From an uncultured Candidatus Pelagibacter sp. (GTDB lineage Bacteria > Pseudomonadota > Alphaproteobacteria > Pelagibacterales > Pelagibacteraceae), in contig CAJQSU010000002.1 of the NCBI GenBank assembly GCA_905616435.1, forward strand, positions 1 through 57,571: a stretch of DNA of 57,571 nt, in the 5' to 3' direction. The notes beneath the pieces are model-generated. The model was not told where the DNA came from and did no database searches. It saw only the letters and a list, made by a program, of their open reading frames with translations. Position 1 is the stretch's first letter; each line of letters begins with the position of its first letter. Positions 1-9,099 of this stretch are shown in pieces. The position numbers and the translations under genes are program-made.

Positions 1-1963
1 GTCCCAAATTTTTTAAATATTCAGAAACATTTTCTCTTTTTAGTACACCGTTATTTTCATAAAGCTGGTAAGCTAAAGCCTTTATTGAGGAGTGTTTATC
101 TTTAAGGTTTTTTAAATCAATTAAGCTTTGTAAAACTGTATCAATTTTATTTTTTATCCATTTTTTAATAAATGAACTTAATTTGTGCCTTTGATCTTGT
201 TCAAGAGTATCATCAACAACCAATTCAAAACTAGGACTTAGATAATCATTCCCTGGAGTTAGTTTTGCAATTGCAAAATTATTCCAATAAATTTTAAAAT
301 CATTATTTAGCTCAATCAGGCCTGTATCAATTATATTTTGAATTCTTTTTTCTAATTCTGGCCCAATAGTTTGTCTTGCTGCTTTTTTAAGTGATTTAAT
401 ATCAGTTTCTAGAGCACCTTTTTTAAAATCTAATTCTAATTTTAGACCATTAATTTTTCCAATGAACTGCCCATCGATTTTTACATCGTTGTTTTCCAAT
501 ATTTCTGTTTTAAATTCCATGTCTTGTTTTAAACCTCTTGCAAGTATACTAGCTCTTTTATCAATAAAAGTTTTTGTAAGTTCTTCATGAAGTCGATCTG
601 AAAGTCTATCTTCTAATAATTTTGTTTTTTCTATCCAATAATCTTGATTTTCAATCCAATTATTTTTATTTGAAACATATGACCAAGTTCTAACATTTGC
701 AATTCTATTTGATAAAGAATCGACATTTCCTTCTAATTTATCTAATTTCATTAACTGAAATCGCATATATTCGTTGGTAATTTTTCCTTTCTCACCAGAT
801 AAAAATTTAAATACATTTTTAATTACCTCATAGTGGTTCCCATAAGTTTTTTTAACAAAATCTGGTATTTGACAACACTCCCACAGTAAATTGAGTGTTT
901 TGCTATCAAAATTTATATTTTCAAGATTTTTGTCTCTTAAAAAATATTTTAAAGCTTTTTCATCTCCACATTCGTGAATTTTTCTTAACCAGTCTTGTTG
1001 TGGTTTTTCTTCTAGAGACTTTATTAAACTTAATGGGTTATTAAAATTAAGGTTTGAATTTCTCCAAAATAAGGTTCTAATTTCTTCAAATTTGTGATTT
1101 TCTAATAAATCAACTTCCTCTGCATTTATTTCCTTACAATCGCCTGTTATTCCAAAGCTACCATCATTAAGATATCTTCCAGCTCTACCAGCAATTTGTC
1201 CTATTTCAGATAAGTTGAGTTTTCTAATTTTTCTTCCATCAAATTTTCTTAAATTAGAAAAATAAACACAATCTAGATCCATGTTAATACCCATGCCAAT
1301 TGCATCTGTTGCTACTAAAAAATCAACATCTCCTGATTGGTACAATTCCACTTGTGCATTTCTGGTTTTAGGACTCAAAGACCCCATAACGATTGCAGCC
1401 CCACCCTTCTGTCTTCTAATTAATTCTGCAATTGCGTAAACTTCTTCGGCTGAAAAAGCTATAATTGCAGTTTTTCTATTTATTCTAGATATTTTTTTAT
1501 GACCCGAGTATGTAAGTTTTGACAACCTATTTCTATATACAAACTCAATGTCATCATCTAATTTTGAAATTATATTTTTAATGGTACTGGACCCCATCAG
1601 CATTGTGAGCTTACTTCCTCTCATGTCGAGCAATCTATCAGTAAAAATATGACCTCTCTCATGATCGGCACACATTTGAATTTCATCAACACCCACAAAG
1701 TCTAAAGATTTATCTATTGGCATAGACTCAACAGTACACAAAAAATATTTTGCATTAGGTGGAATAATTTTTTCTTCACCAGTAATTAGTGCAACTTTAT
1801 CTTGGCCAACTTTTTTAATTACTTTGTCATAAACCTCTCTTGCTAATAATCTCAGCGGAAATCCAATCATTCCGCTGTCAAAAGATAGCATTGTTTCAAT
1901 TGCTAAATGAGTTTTTCCAGTATTGGTTGGCCCAAGAACAGCTGTAATTTTATTTTTAGTCAT
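1..1963 (-). CDS. Suv3-like DEAD/DEAH helicase (partial, 3' end outside window)
   Basis: The frame opens with ATG at 1963 and runs off the left edge, so about 654 residues are visible and the C-terminus is missing. It shows a P-loop GPTNTGKT (residues 11-18), a Walker B of the Suv3 type DEIQM (93-97), ATDAIGMG (218-225) and motif VI QIAGRAGRY (256-264), in the order expected for superfamily 2 helicases of the mitochondrial Suv3 RNA helicase group, which is common in alphaproteobacteria. ATP-driven RNA unwinding, probably in RNA turnover, is inferred from the family. The downstream minus-strand partner cannot be seen. The family call is firm; the exact substrate is unknown. Confidence 0.85.
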   Translation of the reverse strand, partial: MTKNKITAVLGPTNTGKTHLAIETMLSFDSGMIGFPLRLLAREVYDKVIKKVGQDKVALITGEEKIIPPNAKYFLCTVESMPIDKSLDFVGVDEIQMCADHERGHIFTDRLLDMRGSKLTMLMGSSTIKNIISKLDDDIEFVYRNRLSKLTYSGHKKISRINRKTAIIAFSAEEVYAIAELIRRQKGGAAIVMGSLSPKTRNAQVELYQSGDVDFLVATDAIGMGINMDLDCVYFSNLRKFDGRKIRKLNLSEIGQIAGRAGRYLNDGSFGITGDCKEINAEEVDLLENHKFEEIRTLFWRNSNLNFNNPLSLIKSLEEKPQQDWLRKIHECGDEKALKYFLRDKNLENINFDSKTLNLLWECCQIPDFVKKTYGNHYEVIKNVFKFLSGEKGKITNEYMRFQLMKLDKLEGNVDSLSNRIANVRTWSYVSNKNNWIENQDYWIEKTKLLEDRLSDRLHEELTKTFIDKRASILARGLKQDMEFKTEILENNDVKIDGQFIGKINGLKLELDFKKGALETDIKSLKKAARQTIGPELEKRIQNIIDTGLIELNNDFKIYWNNFAIAKLTPGNDYLSPSFELVVDDTLEQDQRHKLSSFIKKWIKNKIDTVLQSLIDLKNLKDKHSSIKALAYQLYENNGVLKRENVSEYLKNLG

Positions 1964-2113
1964 TTCTATCTTTGGTATACTTTTTTTTTTACCTACTAGA
2001 TGTTGTTGTTGTTAAAGAACAAAAATAGACTAAAACATGACCGAATCGGAAGGTAAAAAGTTCTCATTTTTTTAATACATCACATTTGTTAACATATTTT
2101 TAATTAAAAAAGA

Positions 2114-2545
2114 TCAACCACCCGGTCCAAGTTTAGAAGGTTTAACTTTTAAAATTTTCCATATTCCCGATGCAGAAGCTATAATTTTATCATCACAAGC
2201 TAACTCACAAAATAAAAAAATTAACGAATTTGTTTTTTTAAGTATTTTAGTTTTACCTAAAATTTCATCACCAAGTTTTGAGGCACCAATAAACTTTAAA
2301 TCTAAAGAAATTGTTACACACGGAGAATTATTCGCAGATTGATGAGCAGAAGTTCCTGCACCAGCGTCAATTATAGCAGCAAGATAACCACCATGAGTGA
2401 TACCAGCTGCATTTAAATGATTTCTATTAATTTTTGTTTTAAATTCAAATTTGTTATCTGATATTTTTTTAAAAAAAAGACCACCATTATGCTTAATGAA
2501 ACCTGTTTTTAGGCTTATCTGTTTAAACAATTTACTTTTTTTCAT
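2114..2545 (-). CDS. Hotdog-fold thioesterase, PaaI/YbdB-like
   Basis: This 143-residue protein carries the hotdog signature around HGGYLAAIIDAGAG (residues about 51-64), preceded by an Asn-rich turn (HLNAAGITHGG), as in small acyl-CoA thioesterases of the PaaI/4HBT group. These hydrolyse CoA thioesters in the cytoplasm; the acyl group is not predictable here. The length is normal for the family. It lies 150 bases upstream of the helicase on the same strand, so the two may or may not be co-transcribed. The C-terminus ends in a short non-conserved tail (KPSKLGPGG). The fold is secure, the substrate is not. Confidence 0.8.
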   Translation of the reverse strand: MKKSKLFKQISLKTGFIKHNGGLFFKKISDNKFEFKTKINRNHLNAAGITHGGYLAAIIDAGAGTSAHQSANNSPCVTISLDLKFIGASKLGDEILGKTKILKKTNSLIFLFCELACDDKIIASASGIWKILKVKPSKLGPGG

Positions 2546-2729
2546 AGTTTTACAAAATGAATGTAAAAATTATTAAAATAAATAGGATAATTGTAAAAAA
2601 AATTATCACAGATGATTTTAAAGATATTTTCATTAAAATTAAACTTACACAAGCATATTAGAATCAACAACCTATTAAAATATTAACTTATAGTAAAGTA
2701 ATTACATGCCATATTTATATAAATCTTTA

Positions 2730-4394
2730 TTATAAATTTTTATTAATAAATTCTGTTATCATACGATTTGCTTTTGGTGAATGATGAGAACGAGTATAAA
2801 GTTCGTTAATGTCATCAGATTTAATGAATATTTCTGCCTCATCAAGAAACGTAATTTTTGGAAATTTTATTTTAGATCTATGTATTACTGAAGTCCACTC
2901 TAGTTGGTCTGGTGTTTTATGTTTTAGGTATTCCAAACTTCTTTTTTGATGCTGAAGTAAAAAAATGGGTTTAAAATTATTTTTATCAGCCATTTTTTGA
3001 AAAAATTTCATCATTTCAAAAAATAAATATTCTTGAGTTTGCCAAAAACTGAGTTCGTATTGAATCGTTTTATATGGTTTTTGGGTTAAATTAATACCAA
3101 GCTTTTTAATAATTTTTCTAGGCAAGTTATGAATATAATAATTTAATTTATTATTACGCCATAGATCAAAATGATCATCATGTGATCGAAAAAATTTTTT
3201 ATATTTTTCTAATTTTATTATTTCCTCTTTTTTTTGAAATGGATATTCTATAAGATTTAATTCACCCTTATTTTTTGAAATTTCAAAGCGAGGTTTTAAT
3301 GCAAAAAAATTACCAGGCTCAAGATAATGCCTGTAGACAGAGCAACAACGAGCCATAGTTATTGATGTCACAGCCATGATGACTATTTCGCTTCGTTCGT
3401 ATTGATAATCTCGTTGAAGTCTTAATAACGCTTGATCAAGGCCATAGTTGCCAACACCATAATTAGCAACACGGGTTTTCCTCATTTCCCCAAGATACCA
3501 AGGAATTGTTTCATCATCCTGCACATCTCTACACATACAGTATGAGTCACCATAAAAACTAATTTCAGATTTTTTAGTTGGATAATAACATTGTCGTGAA
3601 CCTTTGTTATCAGTATTTATTACAGCTAATCCAGAAGGAATTTTTTGGTATTTGAGATGTCTGTCAGATCTATCTAGTTTAGTATGATTTGGTAAATTGC
3701 ACCAACCCAAATCTTTATCCCAAGTTTTAAAACTCTGAATGTCTAATTTTGAAAATTTTGGGAACTCCTTTACTTCATCTGGCAATACTAATTTAAAAAC
3801 TCTACTTAATTTAGCGATATAATTTAAAAATATATGCTTTTTGTGCGCAGACTTGGAATAATATTCATTTTTATCAATCGTTTTTTTTGGTTTTTTCCAG
3901 TTTCCATACATAGCCTCTAGAAATTTATCTACTGGATTTGGGGCTGGAAAATCGTGGCCTCTAAAAGTTACAATTTCAGTTGACTGAAAAAATTTTGATG
4001 GAACTTCAGTCATTGATCGAGCACGAACACTATCATTATTCTTGAGATAACGTCCAACGATCTCATAACTAGTACCCCATCCCTTAGCGTCAATTTTGAA
4101 ATTTTCCTCAGTAGAGTCTAAATTGGTAATGATAAAGCCAGCCGAAACTAAACTTTTAAGTAACACACCTTCTTTAATAAGAGCTTCTTCAGACAAAACT
4201 GTGACTTCAACATCCCAATCCCATGGAATAAAGTCACCATCACGGTAAACTCCTAATAAAGTTCCCCCACTTAGAAACCAATTTTTAAGCACAGAGTTCA
4301 TAATCTTTTTTAACTCAATTAACCCTTCCATTTGTAAAGATAGCTCTTGTGGAGTACGAATTCTAATTTTAGAATTTTCTGAGTTGTTTATCAT
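2730..4394 (-). CDS. LicD-like nucleotidyltransferase fused to SGNH hydrolase-like domain
   Basis: This 554-residue protein appears to have two domains. The N-terminal part has the LicD/fukutin pattern GGTLLG (43-48) followed by IPWDWDVEV (56-64), the metal-binding acidic motif of phosphocholine or phospho-sugar transferases. The C-terminal part contains FYGDSYCM (280-287), with Ser284 as the likely SGNH nucleophile, a Gly/Asn block NYGVGNYGLDQALLRL (311-326) and a terminal RSHHSPKANRM (535-545), whose His537 or His538 could be catalytic although the usual Asp three residues earlier is absent. A role in decorating a surface polymer (transferase plus esterase) is inference. It has no signal peptide. 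It ends a minus-strand run beside tRNA-Arg, a frequent site of accessory genes. Confidence 0.7.
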   Translation of the reverse strand: MINNSENSKIRIRTPQELSLQMEGLIELKKIMNSVLKNWFLSGGTLLGVYRDGDFIPWDWDVEVTVLSEEALIKEGVLLKSLVSAGFIITNLDSTEENFKIDAKGWGTSYEIVGRYLKNNDSVRARSMTEVPSKFFQSTEIVTFRGHDFPAPNPVDKFLEAMYGNWKKPKKTIDKNEYYSKSAHKKHIFLNYIAKLSRVFKLVLPDEVKEFPKFSKLDIQSFKTWDKDLGWCNLPNHTKLDRSDRHLKYQKIPSGLAVINTDNKGSRQCYYPTKKSEISFYGDSYCMCRDVQDDETIPWYLGEMRKTRVANYGVGNYGLDQALLRLQRDYQYERSEIVIMAVTSITMARCCSVYRHYLEPGNFFALKPRFEISKNKGELNLIEYPFQKKEEIIKLEKYKKFFRSHDDHFDLWRNNKLNYYIHNLPRKIIKKLGINLTQKPYKTIQYELSFWQTQEYLFFEMMKFFQKMADKNNFKPIFLLQHQKRSLEYLKHKTPDQLEWTSVIHRSKIKFPKITFLDEAEIFIKSDDINELYTRSHHSPKANRMITEFINKNL

Positions 4395-4518
4395 CGTAAA
4401 TTATTAACTTTTTTAATATTTATATTTATCAAAAATTTTTGTATTATTTAATATATTGATATTGAAAATTAATTACAGCTTATAAAAATAAAAAAGCTTA
4501 ATTAATTTTCTTCTATTT

Positions 4519-4595
4519 TGGTGCACCTCGAAGGAGTCGAACCCTCAACCTGCTGATCCGTAGTCAGCCGCTCTATCCAATTGAGCTAGAGGTGC
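4519..4595 (-). tRNA. tRNA-Arg(ACG)
   Basis: The minus strand folds as a complete cloverleaf of 77 nt. The acceptor GCACCTC (4589-4595) pairs with GAGGTGC (4523-4529), the discriminator is A and CCA is encoded (4519-4521). The D-arm begins GCTCAATTGG, the anticodon stem GCTGA/TCAGC holds loop CTACGGA with anticodon ACG, and the T-arm has the normal TTCGACT loop. A34 would be edited to inosine to read CGU/CGC/CGA. It is transcribed towards the LicD-SGNH gene. Confidence 0.97.
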
Positions 4596-4667
4596 TGATT
4601 GTTAGTAATTTTTAATTCTATAGTATTATCACTTTTTAATGTAATTTGTTGAAAAACATATTCTAAA

Positions 4668-5843
4668 ATGAACACCAAATTTAGTGAAGTTGTAATAGTT
4701 GCTGCTGCAAGAACGCCAATCGGTACTTACAAAGGCTCATTAAAAAATATTAAAGCTGATCAACTAGGATCAATAGTTATTAAAGAAGTTATAAATCGAA
4801 CAAACATCAATTATGAAGATATTGATGAAGTAATTATGGGGCAAGTTTTAACTGCTGGAACGGGGCAAAATCCTGCAAGACAAGCTTCAATTAATGCTGG
4901 ATTATCAAAATCGACTCCCGCACACTTAGTTAATCAAGTTTGTGGCTCAGGTTTAAGATCAGTAATTTCTGGTTTTCAAAACATAAAACTTAACGAAGCA
5001 AAATATATGATCTGTGGTGGTCAAGAAAATATGTCTATAGCTCCACATGCATTACTTTATAGAAATGAAAAAAAATTATCACAGGATAAGTTAATAGATA
5101 CAATGATTTATGATGGTTTAATTGATGCATTTAATAACTACCACATGGGAACAACTGCTGAAAATATTGCAGAGAAATTTAAGATTTCTAGACAAGAACA
5201 AGATGATTTTGCTCTAAAATCTCAAAGTAAAGCTCAGCTGGCTTTAGAACAAAATAAATTCAAAGATGAATTAGTTGAAGTAAATTTAGATAGTTCGTTT
5301 TTAAATATTGATGAGCATCCAAGAAAAAATTTAAAAATTGAAGACTTAGAAAAACTAAAAACAGTTTTTAAGAAAAATGGAACTGTTACTCCAGGAAATG
5401 CATCTGGCATTAATGATGGGGCAGCAGCAGTACTTTTAACAAGTTATAATGAAGCTGAAAAAAATTTTTTAAAACCCCTAGTGAAAATTGTTTCATGGTC
5501 ATCAGTAGGAGTTGAGCCATCACTTATGGGGTTGGGGCCAATAGATGCTGTTAAATTAGCTTTAAAAAAAGCAAATTGGAAAATTCATGATGTTGATTTA
5601 TTTGAAATTAATGAAGCTTTTGCAGCCCAAAGTATAGCAGTAATTAGAGAACTAAATATTAATGAAAATAAAGTGAATGTTAATGGAGGTGCTATAGCGT
5701 TAGGTCACCCTATTGGAGCATCCGGAACTAGAATTTTAGTAACATTAATTTATGAGATGCTTAGACAAAATAAAACTAAAGGCTGTGCCACACTTTGTAT
5801 AGGAGGTGGAATGGGAATAGCAATGTGTATCGAAAAAATTTAA
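4668..5843 (+). CDS. Acetyl-CoA C-acetyltransferase (thiolase II)
   Basis: This 391-residue protein is a full-length thiolase. The nucleophilic Cys92 sits in VCGSGLRS, His347 in GGAIALGHPIGASG and the second catalytic Cys377 in LCIGGGMG. It condenses two acetyl-CoA to acetoacetyl-CoA, or cleaves it, in the cytoplasm. The motifs fit biosynthetic acetoacetyl-CoA thiolases (atoB/phaA group) better than long-chain FadA, but the direction of use cannot be settled; no PHB genes are present in the window. It stands alone between tRNA-Arg and the pyruvate dehydrogenase genes, 209 bases upstream of the E1 gene, and is followed by a weak AT-only hairpin plus T-run. Confidence 0.9.
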   Translation: MNTKFSEVVIVAAARTPIGTYKGSLKNIKADQLGSIVIKEVINRTNINYEDIDEVIMGQVLTAGTGQNPARQASINAGLSKSTPAHLVNQVCGSGLRSVISGFQNIKLNEAKYMICGGQENMSIAPHALLYRNEKKLSQDKLIDTMIYDGLIDAFNNYHMGTTAENIAEKFKISRQEQDDFALKSQSKAQLALEQNKFKDELVEVNLDSSFLNIDEHPRKNLKIEDLEKLKTVFKKNGTVTPGNASGINDGAAAVLLTSYNEAEKNFLKPLVKIVSWSSVGVEPSLMGLGPIDAVKLALKKANWKIHDVDLFEINEAFAAQSIAVIRELNINENKVNVNGGAIALGHPIGASGTRILVTLIYEMLRQNKTKGCATLCIGGGMGIAMCIEKI

Positions 5844-5852
5844 TATTCACTT

Positions 5853-5883
5853 TTATTAAATTTTTCTTTTAATAAGATTTTTT
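5853..5883 (+). terminator. Candidate intrinsic terminator after thiolase gene
   Basis: TTATTAAA (5853-5860) and TTTAATAA (5868-5875) form an 8-bp all-AT stem with a 7-base loop, followed by a run of six T (5878-5883). The position, ten bases after the thiolase stop, suits a terminator, but an all-AT stem is weak and such repeats arise by chance in this base composition. The rest of the 209-base spacer to 6053 shows no other structure I can support apart from the 10-bp palindrome TTGGATCCAA at 5882-5891. Confidence 0.3.
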
Positions 5884-6052
5884 GGATCCAAATTTTACCA
5901 TCCAAGTCTCTGATTATTTTATTATTTAAGACCAAATTCATTAATATTTTTATCATTAAAAAATTTACAAGTTAAGATTGTCTAAAATTTGTATAAATTG
6001 TGTTGAAAATTAAAATTTATTGTACATTTTTAGTGTATAAGATCATAAAAAC

Positions 6053-9000
6053 ATGAGTGAAAAACTATTAGTCCCAGACATAGGTGATTTTGATAAAGTA
6101 GAAGTTATTGAACTTTTAGTAAAAGAAGGTGATGAGATTAAAGTCAATGACCCAATAATTACAATTGAAAGTGACAAGTCTAGCGTTGAAATACCATCGA
6201 CTATTTCAGGTAAGATAAAGAGTATTAATGTTAAAGTTGGTGACAAGGTGTCAAAAGGAGATCTATTATTTGATATCGCACCAAATAATTCTTCAAAACC
6301 AGAGGAAAAAATAATACCAAAAGACACAGAGAATTTAATTAAAGAAGCTGAGCGAGCTTTAAAAGAAAATAAAGAAACAAAAGCACAATCAGAAAATAAA
6401 ATTATTAGACAAGAAAAACCTAAAATAATTCAAGTTGTTAACAAAGGTGATATTGATCCAATAGAAACAAAAGAATGGCTAGATTCACTTTCGGCAGTAA
6501 TCGAGAAAGATGGTGATAATAGAGCTCATCATTTAATTAAGGAGTTAATCAATAAAGCGTACATGGAAGGAGTAAATATTCCTTATACTCAAAATACTCC
6601 ATACATAAATACTATTCCAGTGGGTGAAGAAAAAAAATCTACGGGAGATCAAAATATTGAAAGAAGAATTAGATCTTTAATTAGATGGAATGCTGCTGCC
6701 ATGGTTGTAAGAGCTAATAAAAAATTTCCTGAACTAGGTGGACATATAGGAACTTTTGCTTCTGCAGCAACCCTATATGATGTTGGTATAAATCATTTTT
6801 TTAGAGCAAAAAATAATAATTTTGGTGGAGACTTAATTTATTTTCAAGGTCACAGCGCTCCAGGAATTTACGCTCGTGCATTCTTAGAAGGAAGATTAAA
6901 TGAAAAACAATTAGATAATTTTAGACAAGAGGTAAAACCAGGTGGCCTATCATCCTATCCCCATCCATGGCTAATGCCAGACTTTTGGCAATTCCCAACT
7001 GTTTCAATGGGACTTGGCCCAATGCTTGCAATTTATCAAGCAAGGTACATGAAATATTTAATTAATAGAGGTTTAATAAAAGATGAGGGAAGAAAAGTTT
7101 GGGCTTTCTTGGGCGATGGTGAAATGGATGAACCAGAATCACTAGGGGCCATAGGATTAGCAGCGCGGGAAAAATTAGATAACTTAATTTTTGTAGTTAA
7201 CTGTAATTTACAAAGATTAGATGGACCTGTTCGAGGGAATGGAAAAATTATTCAAGAGCTAGAAGGCAGTTTTAGAGGCGCTGGATGGAACGTGATTAAA
7301 GTAATTTGGGGCTCTTATTGGGATCCATTATTAGCAAATGATAAAACTGGACATCTAGTAAAAGCGATGAACGAAACAGTTGATGGTGAATACCAGTCAA
7401 TGAAAGCTAGAGATGGCGCCTATGTTAGAGAAAAATTTTTTGGAAAATTTCCAGAAACAAGAGAATTAGTATCTAGTTTATCAGATAAAGATGTTTGGAG
7501 ATTAAATAGAGGTGGTCATGACCCTCATAAAGTTTTTGCAGCATATGATAAAGCTGTAAAAAACATAGGAAGTCCAACTGTTGTAATTGCTAAAACAATT
7601 AAAGGTTATGGTATGGGTAAAACTGGTGAGAGTGTAAATACCACACATCAAACAAAGAAATTAGATATTGATGATTTGTTGTATTACAGAGATCGATTTG
7701 ATGTCCCTTTAACTGACGAACAAGTAAGAAACATTGAATATTATAAGCCAGATGAAAAATCTATAGAGATAAAATACTTAAAGGAGAGAAGGCATCAGCT
7801 TGGTGGGTTTATTCCAGCGAGAACTACATTTGCAAAACCTATTAAAGCTCCATCAAAAGACATTTTTGATAACATGAAAGTTTCAACTGGTGAAAAAGAA
7901 ATGTCTACAACAATGGCTCTTGTTCGTATGTTAACAAATTTACTAAGAGATAAAAATGTTGCACCAAGATTAGTTCCTATAATACCAGATGAAGCAAGAA
8001 CTTTTGGAATGGAAGGATTTTTTCAAAAAATTGGAATTTATGCTCACGAAGGTCAAAAATATGAACCAGAAGATTCAGCACAATTAAGCTCTTATAGAGA
8101 AGATAAAAGTGGACAAGTTTTAGAGGAAGGAATTAATGAAGCTGGTGCAATGTCTTCATGGATAGCAGCAGGAACTTCTTACACTAATCATGATATTGAA
8201 ATGATTCCAATTTATATATTTTATTCAATGTTTGGGTTTCAAAGAGTAGGAGATCTAGCTTGGGCAGGTGCCGATAGTCAATCTAGAGGTTTTTTGATAG
8301 GAGCGACAGCTGGAAGAACAACATTGGCTGGCGAAGGGCTGCAACATCAAGACGGTCATAGCCACCTATTAGCTTCAACGATTCCTAATTGTGTAGCTTA
8401 TGATCCAACATTTCATTATGAGTTGGCTGTAATTTTTAGAGAAGGTTTAAGAAGAATGCATGAAAAAAGAGAAAATATTTTTTATTATATTACAACAATG
8501 AATGAAAACTATTCTCACCCTGAAATGCCTAAAGATAAAAATTGTGAAGAAGGAATTTTAAGAGGAATGTATAAAATTAAAGAATTTAATAAAAATAAGA
8601 AAACAAAAATCCAATTTCTTGGATCTGGAACTATTCTAAGAGAAATGATTAAGGGTGCTGAAATTTTACAAAATGAGTACCAAATTGATAGTGAAATTTG
8701 GAGTGTCACAAGTTTTAATGAATTAAGAAAAGATGGAATGGAAGTTGAAAGATATAATTTATTGAATCCGGATAAAGAACCAAAAAAATCTTATGTAGAG
8801 GATTGTTTAGGAAAAACAGAGGGGCCTATAATGGCAGCGTCAGACTACATGAGAATTAATTCTGACCAGATAAGACCATATATTAATAAAGCTTTTTACT
8901 CACTGGGAACAGATGGTTTTGGCAGAAGTGATACGAGAAAAAATTTAAGAAATTTTTTTGAAGTCGATAAGGAGCATATTGTTGCTTATGGACTTAGTGT

Positions 9001-9097
9001 ATTAGCTAAAGAGCAACTAATAGCTTCAAAATATGCCTCAGAGGCAATAAAAAAATATAATATTGATCCTAAAAAGCCAATCCCCACTAAACTTTAA
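6053..9097 (+). CDS. aceE: Pyruvate dehydrogenase E1, homodimeric type, with N-terminal lipoyl domain
   Basis: At 1014 residues this is about 125 longer than E. coli AceE (887). The extra N-terminus (1-75) is a biotinyl/lipoyl domain with the lipoylation motif IESDKSSVEIPS and Lys42 as acceptor, followed by a charged linker (about 76-130). Homology to AceE starts near DPIETKEW and continues to the C-terminus, with the thiamine-diphosphate motif GDGEMDEPES (from residue 354) through NCN (383-385), ETVDG, and GFGRSD near the end. It decarboxylates pyruvate and reductively acetylates lipoamide. E2 follows after 2 bases, so the two are one operon; no E3 gene is nearby. The lipoyl domain closely resembles that of the neighbouring E2. 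E1 identity is secure; the role of the fused lipoyl domain is unknown. Confidence 0.95.
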   Translation: MSEKLLVPDIGDFDKVEVIELLVKEGDEIKVNDPIITIESDKSSVEIPSTISGKIKSINVKVGDKVSKGDLLFDIAPNNSSKPEEKIIPKDTENLIKEAERALKENKETKAQSENKIIRQEKPKIIQVVNKGDIDPIETKEWLDSLSAVIEKDGDNRAHHLIKELINKAYMEGVNIPYTQNTPYINTIPVGEEKKSTGDQNIERRIRSLIRWNAAAMVVRANKKFPELGGHIGTFASAATLYDVGINHFFRAKNNNFGGDLIYFQGHSAPGIYARAFLEGRLNEKQLDNFRQEVKPGGLSSYPHPWLMPDFWQFPTVSMGLGPMLAIYQARYMKYLINRGLIKDEGRKVWAFLGDGEMDEPESLGAIGLAAREKLDNLIFVVNCNLQRLDGPVRGNGKIIQELEGSFRGAGWNVIKVIWGSYWDPLLANDKTGHLVKAMNETVDGEYQSMKARDGAYVREKFFGKFPETRELVSSLSDKDVWRLNRGGHDPHKVFAAYDKAVKNIGSPTVVIAKTIKGYGMGKTGESVNTTHQTKKLDIDDLLYYRDRFDVPLTDEQVRNIEYYKPDEKSIEIKYLKERRHQLGGFIPARTTFAKPIKAPSKDIFDNMKVSTGEKEMSTTMALVRMLTNLLRDKNVAPRLVPIIPDEARTFGMEGFFQKIGIYAHEGQKYEPEDSAQLSSYREDKSGQVLEEGINEAGAMSSWIAAGTSYTNHDIEMIPIYIFYSMFGFQRVGDLAWAGADSQSRGFLIGATAGRTTLAGEGLQHQDGHSHLLASTIPNCVAYDPTFHYELAVIFREGLRRMHEKRENIFYYITTMNENYSHPEMPKDKNCEEGILRGMYKIKEFNKNKKTKIQFLGSGTILREMIKGAEILQNEYQIDSEIWSVTSFNELRKDGMEVERYNLLNPDKEPKKSYVEDCLGKTEGPIMAASDYMRINSDQIRPYINKAFYSLGTDGFGRSDTRKNLRNFFEVDKEHIVAYGLSVLAKEQLIASKYASEAIKKYNIDPKKPIPTKL

Positions 9098-9099
9098 AC

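Noticed and set aside
1964..2113. Small ORF or RNA between helicase and thioesterase genes
   Set aside because: Only a 12-codon frame and a T-run are present; no fold or conserved sequence is visible.
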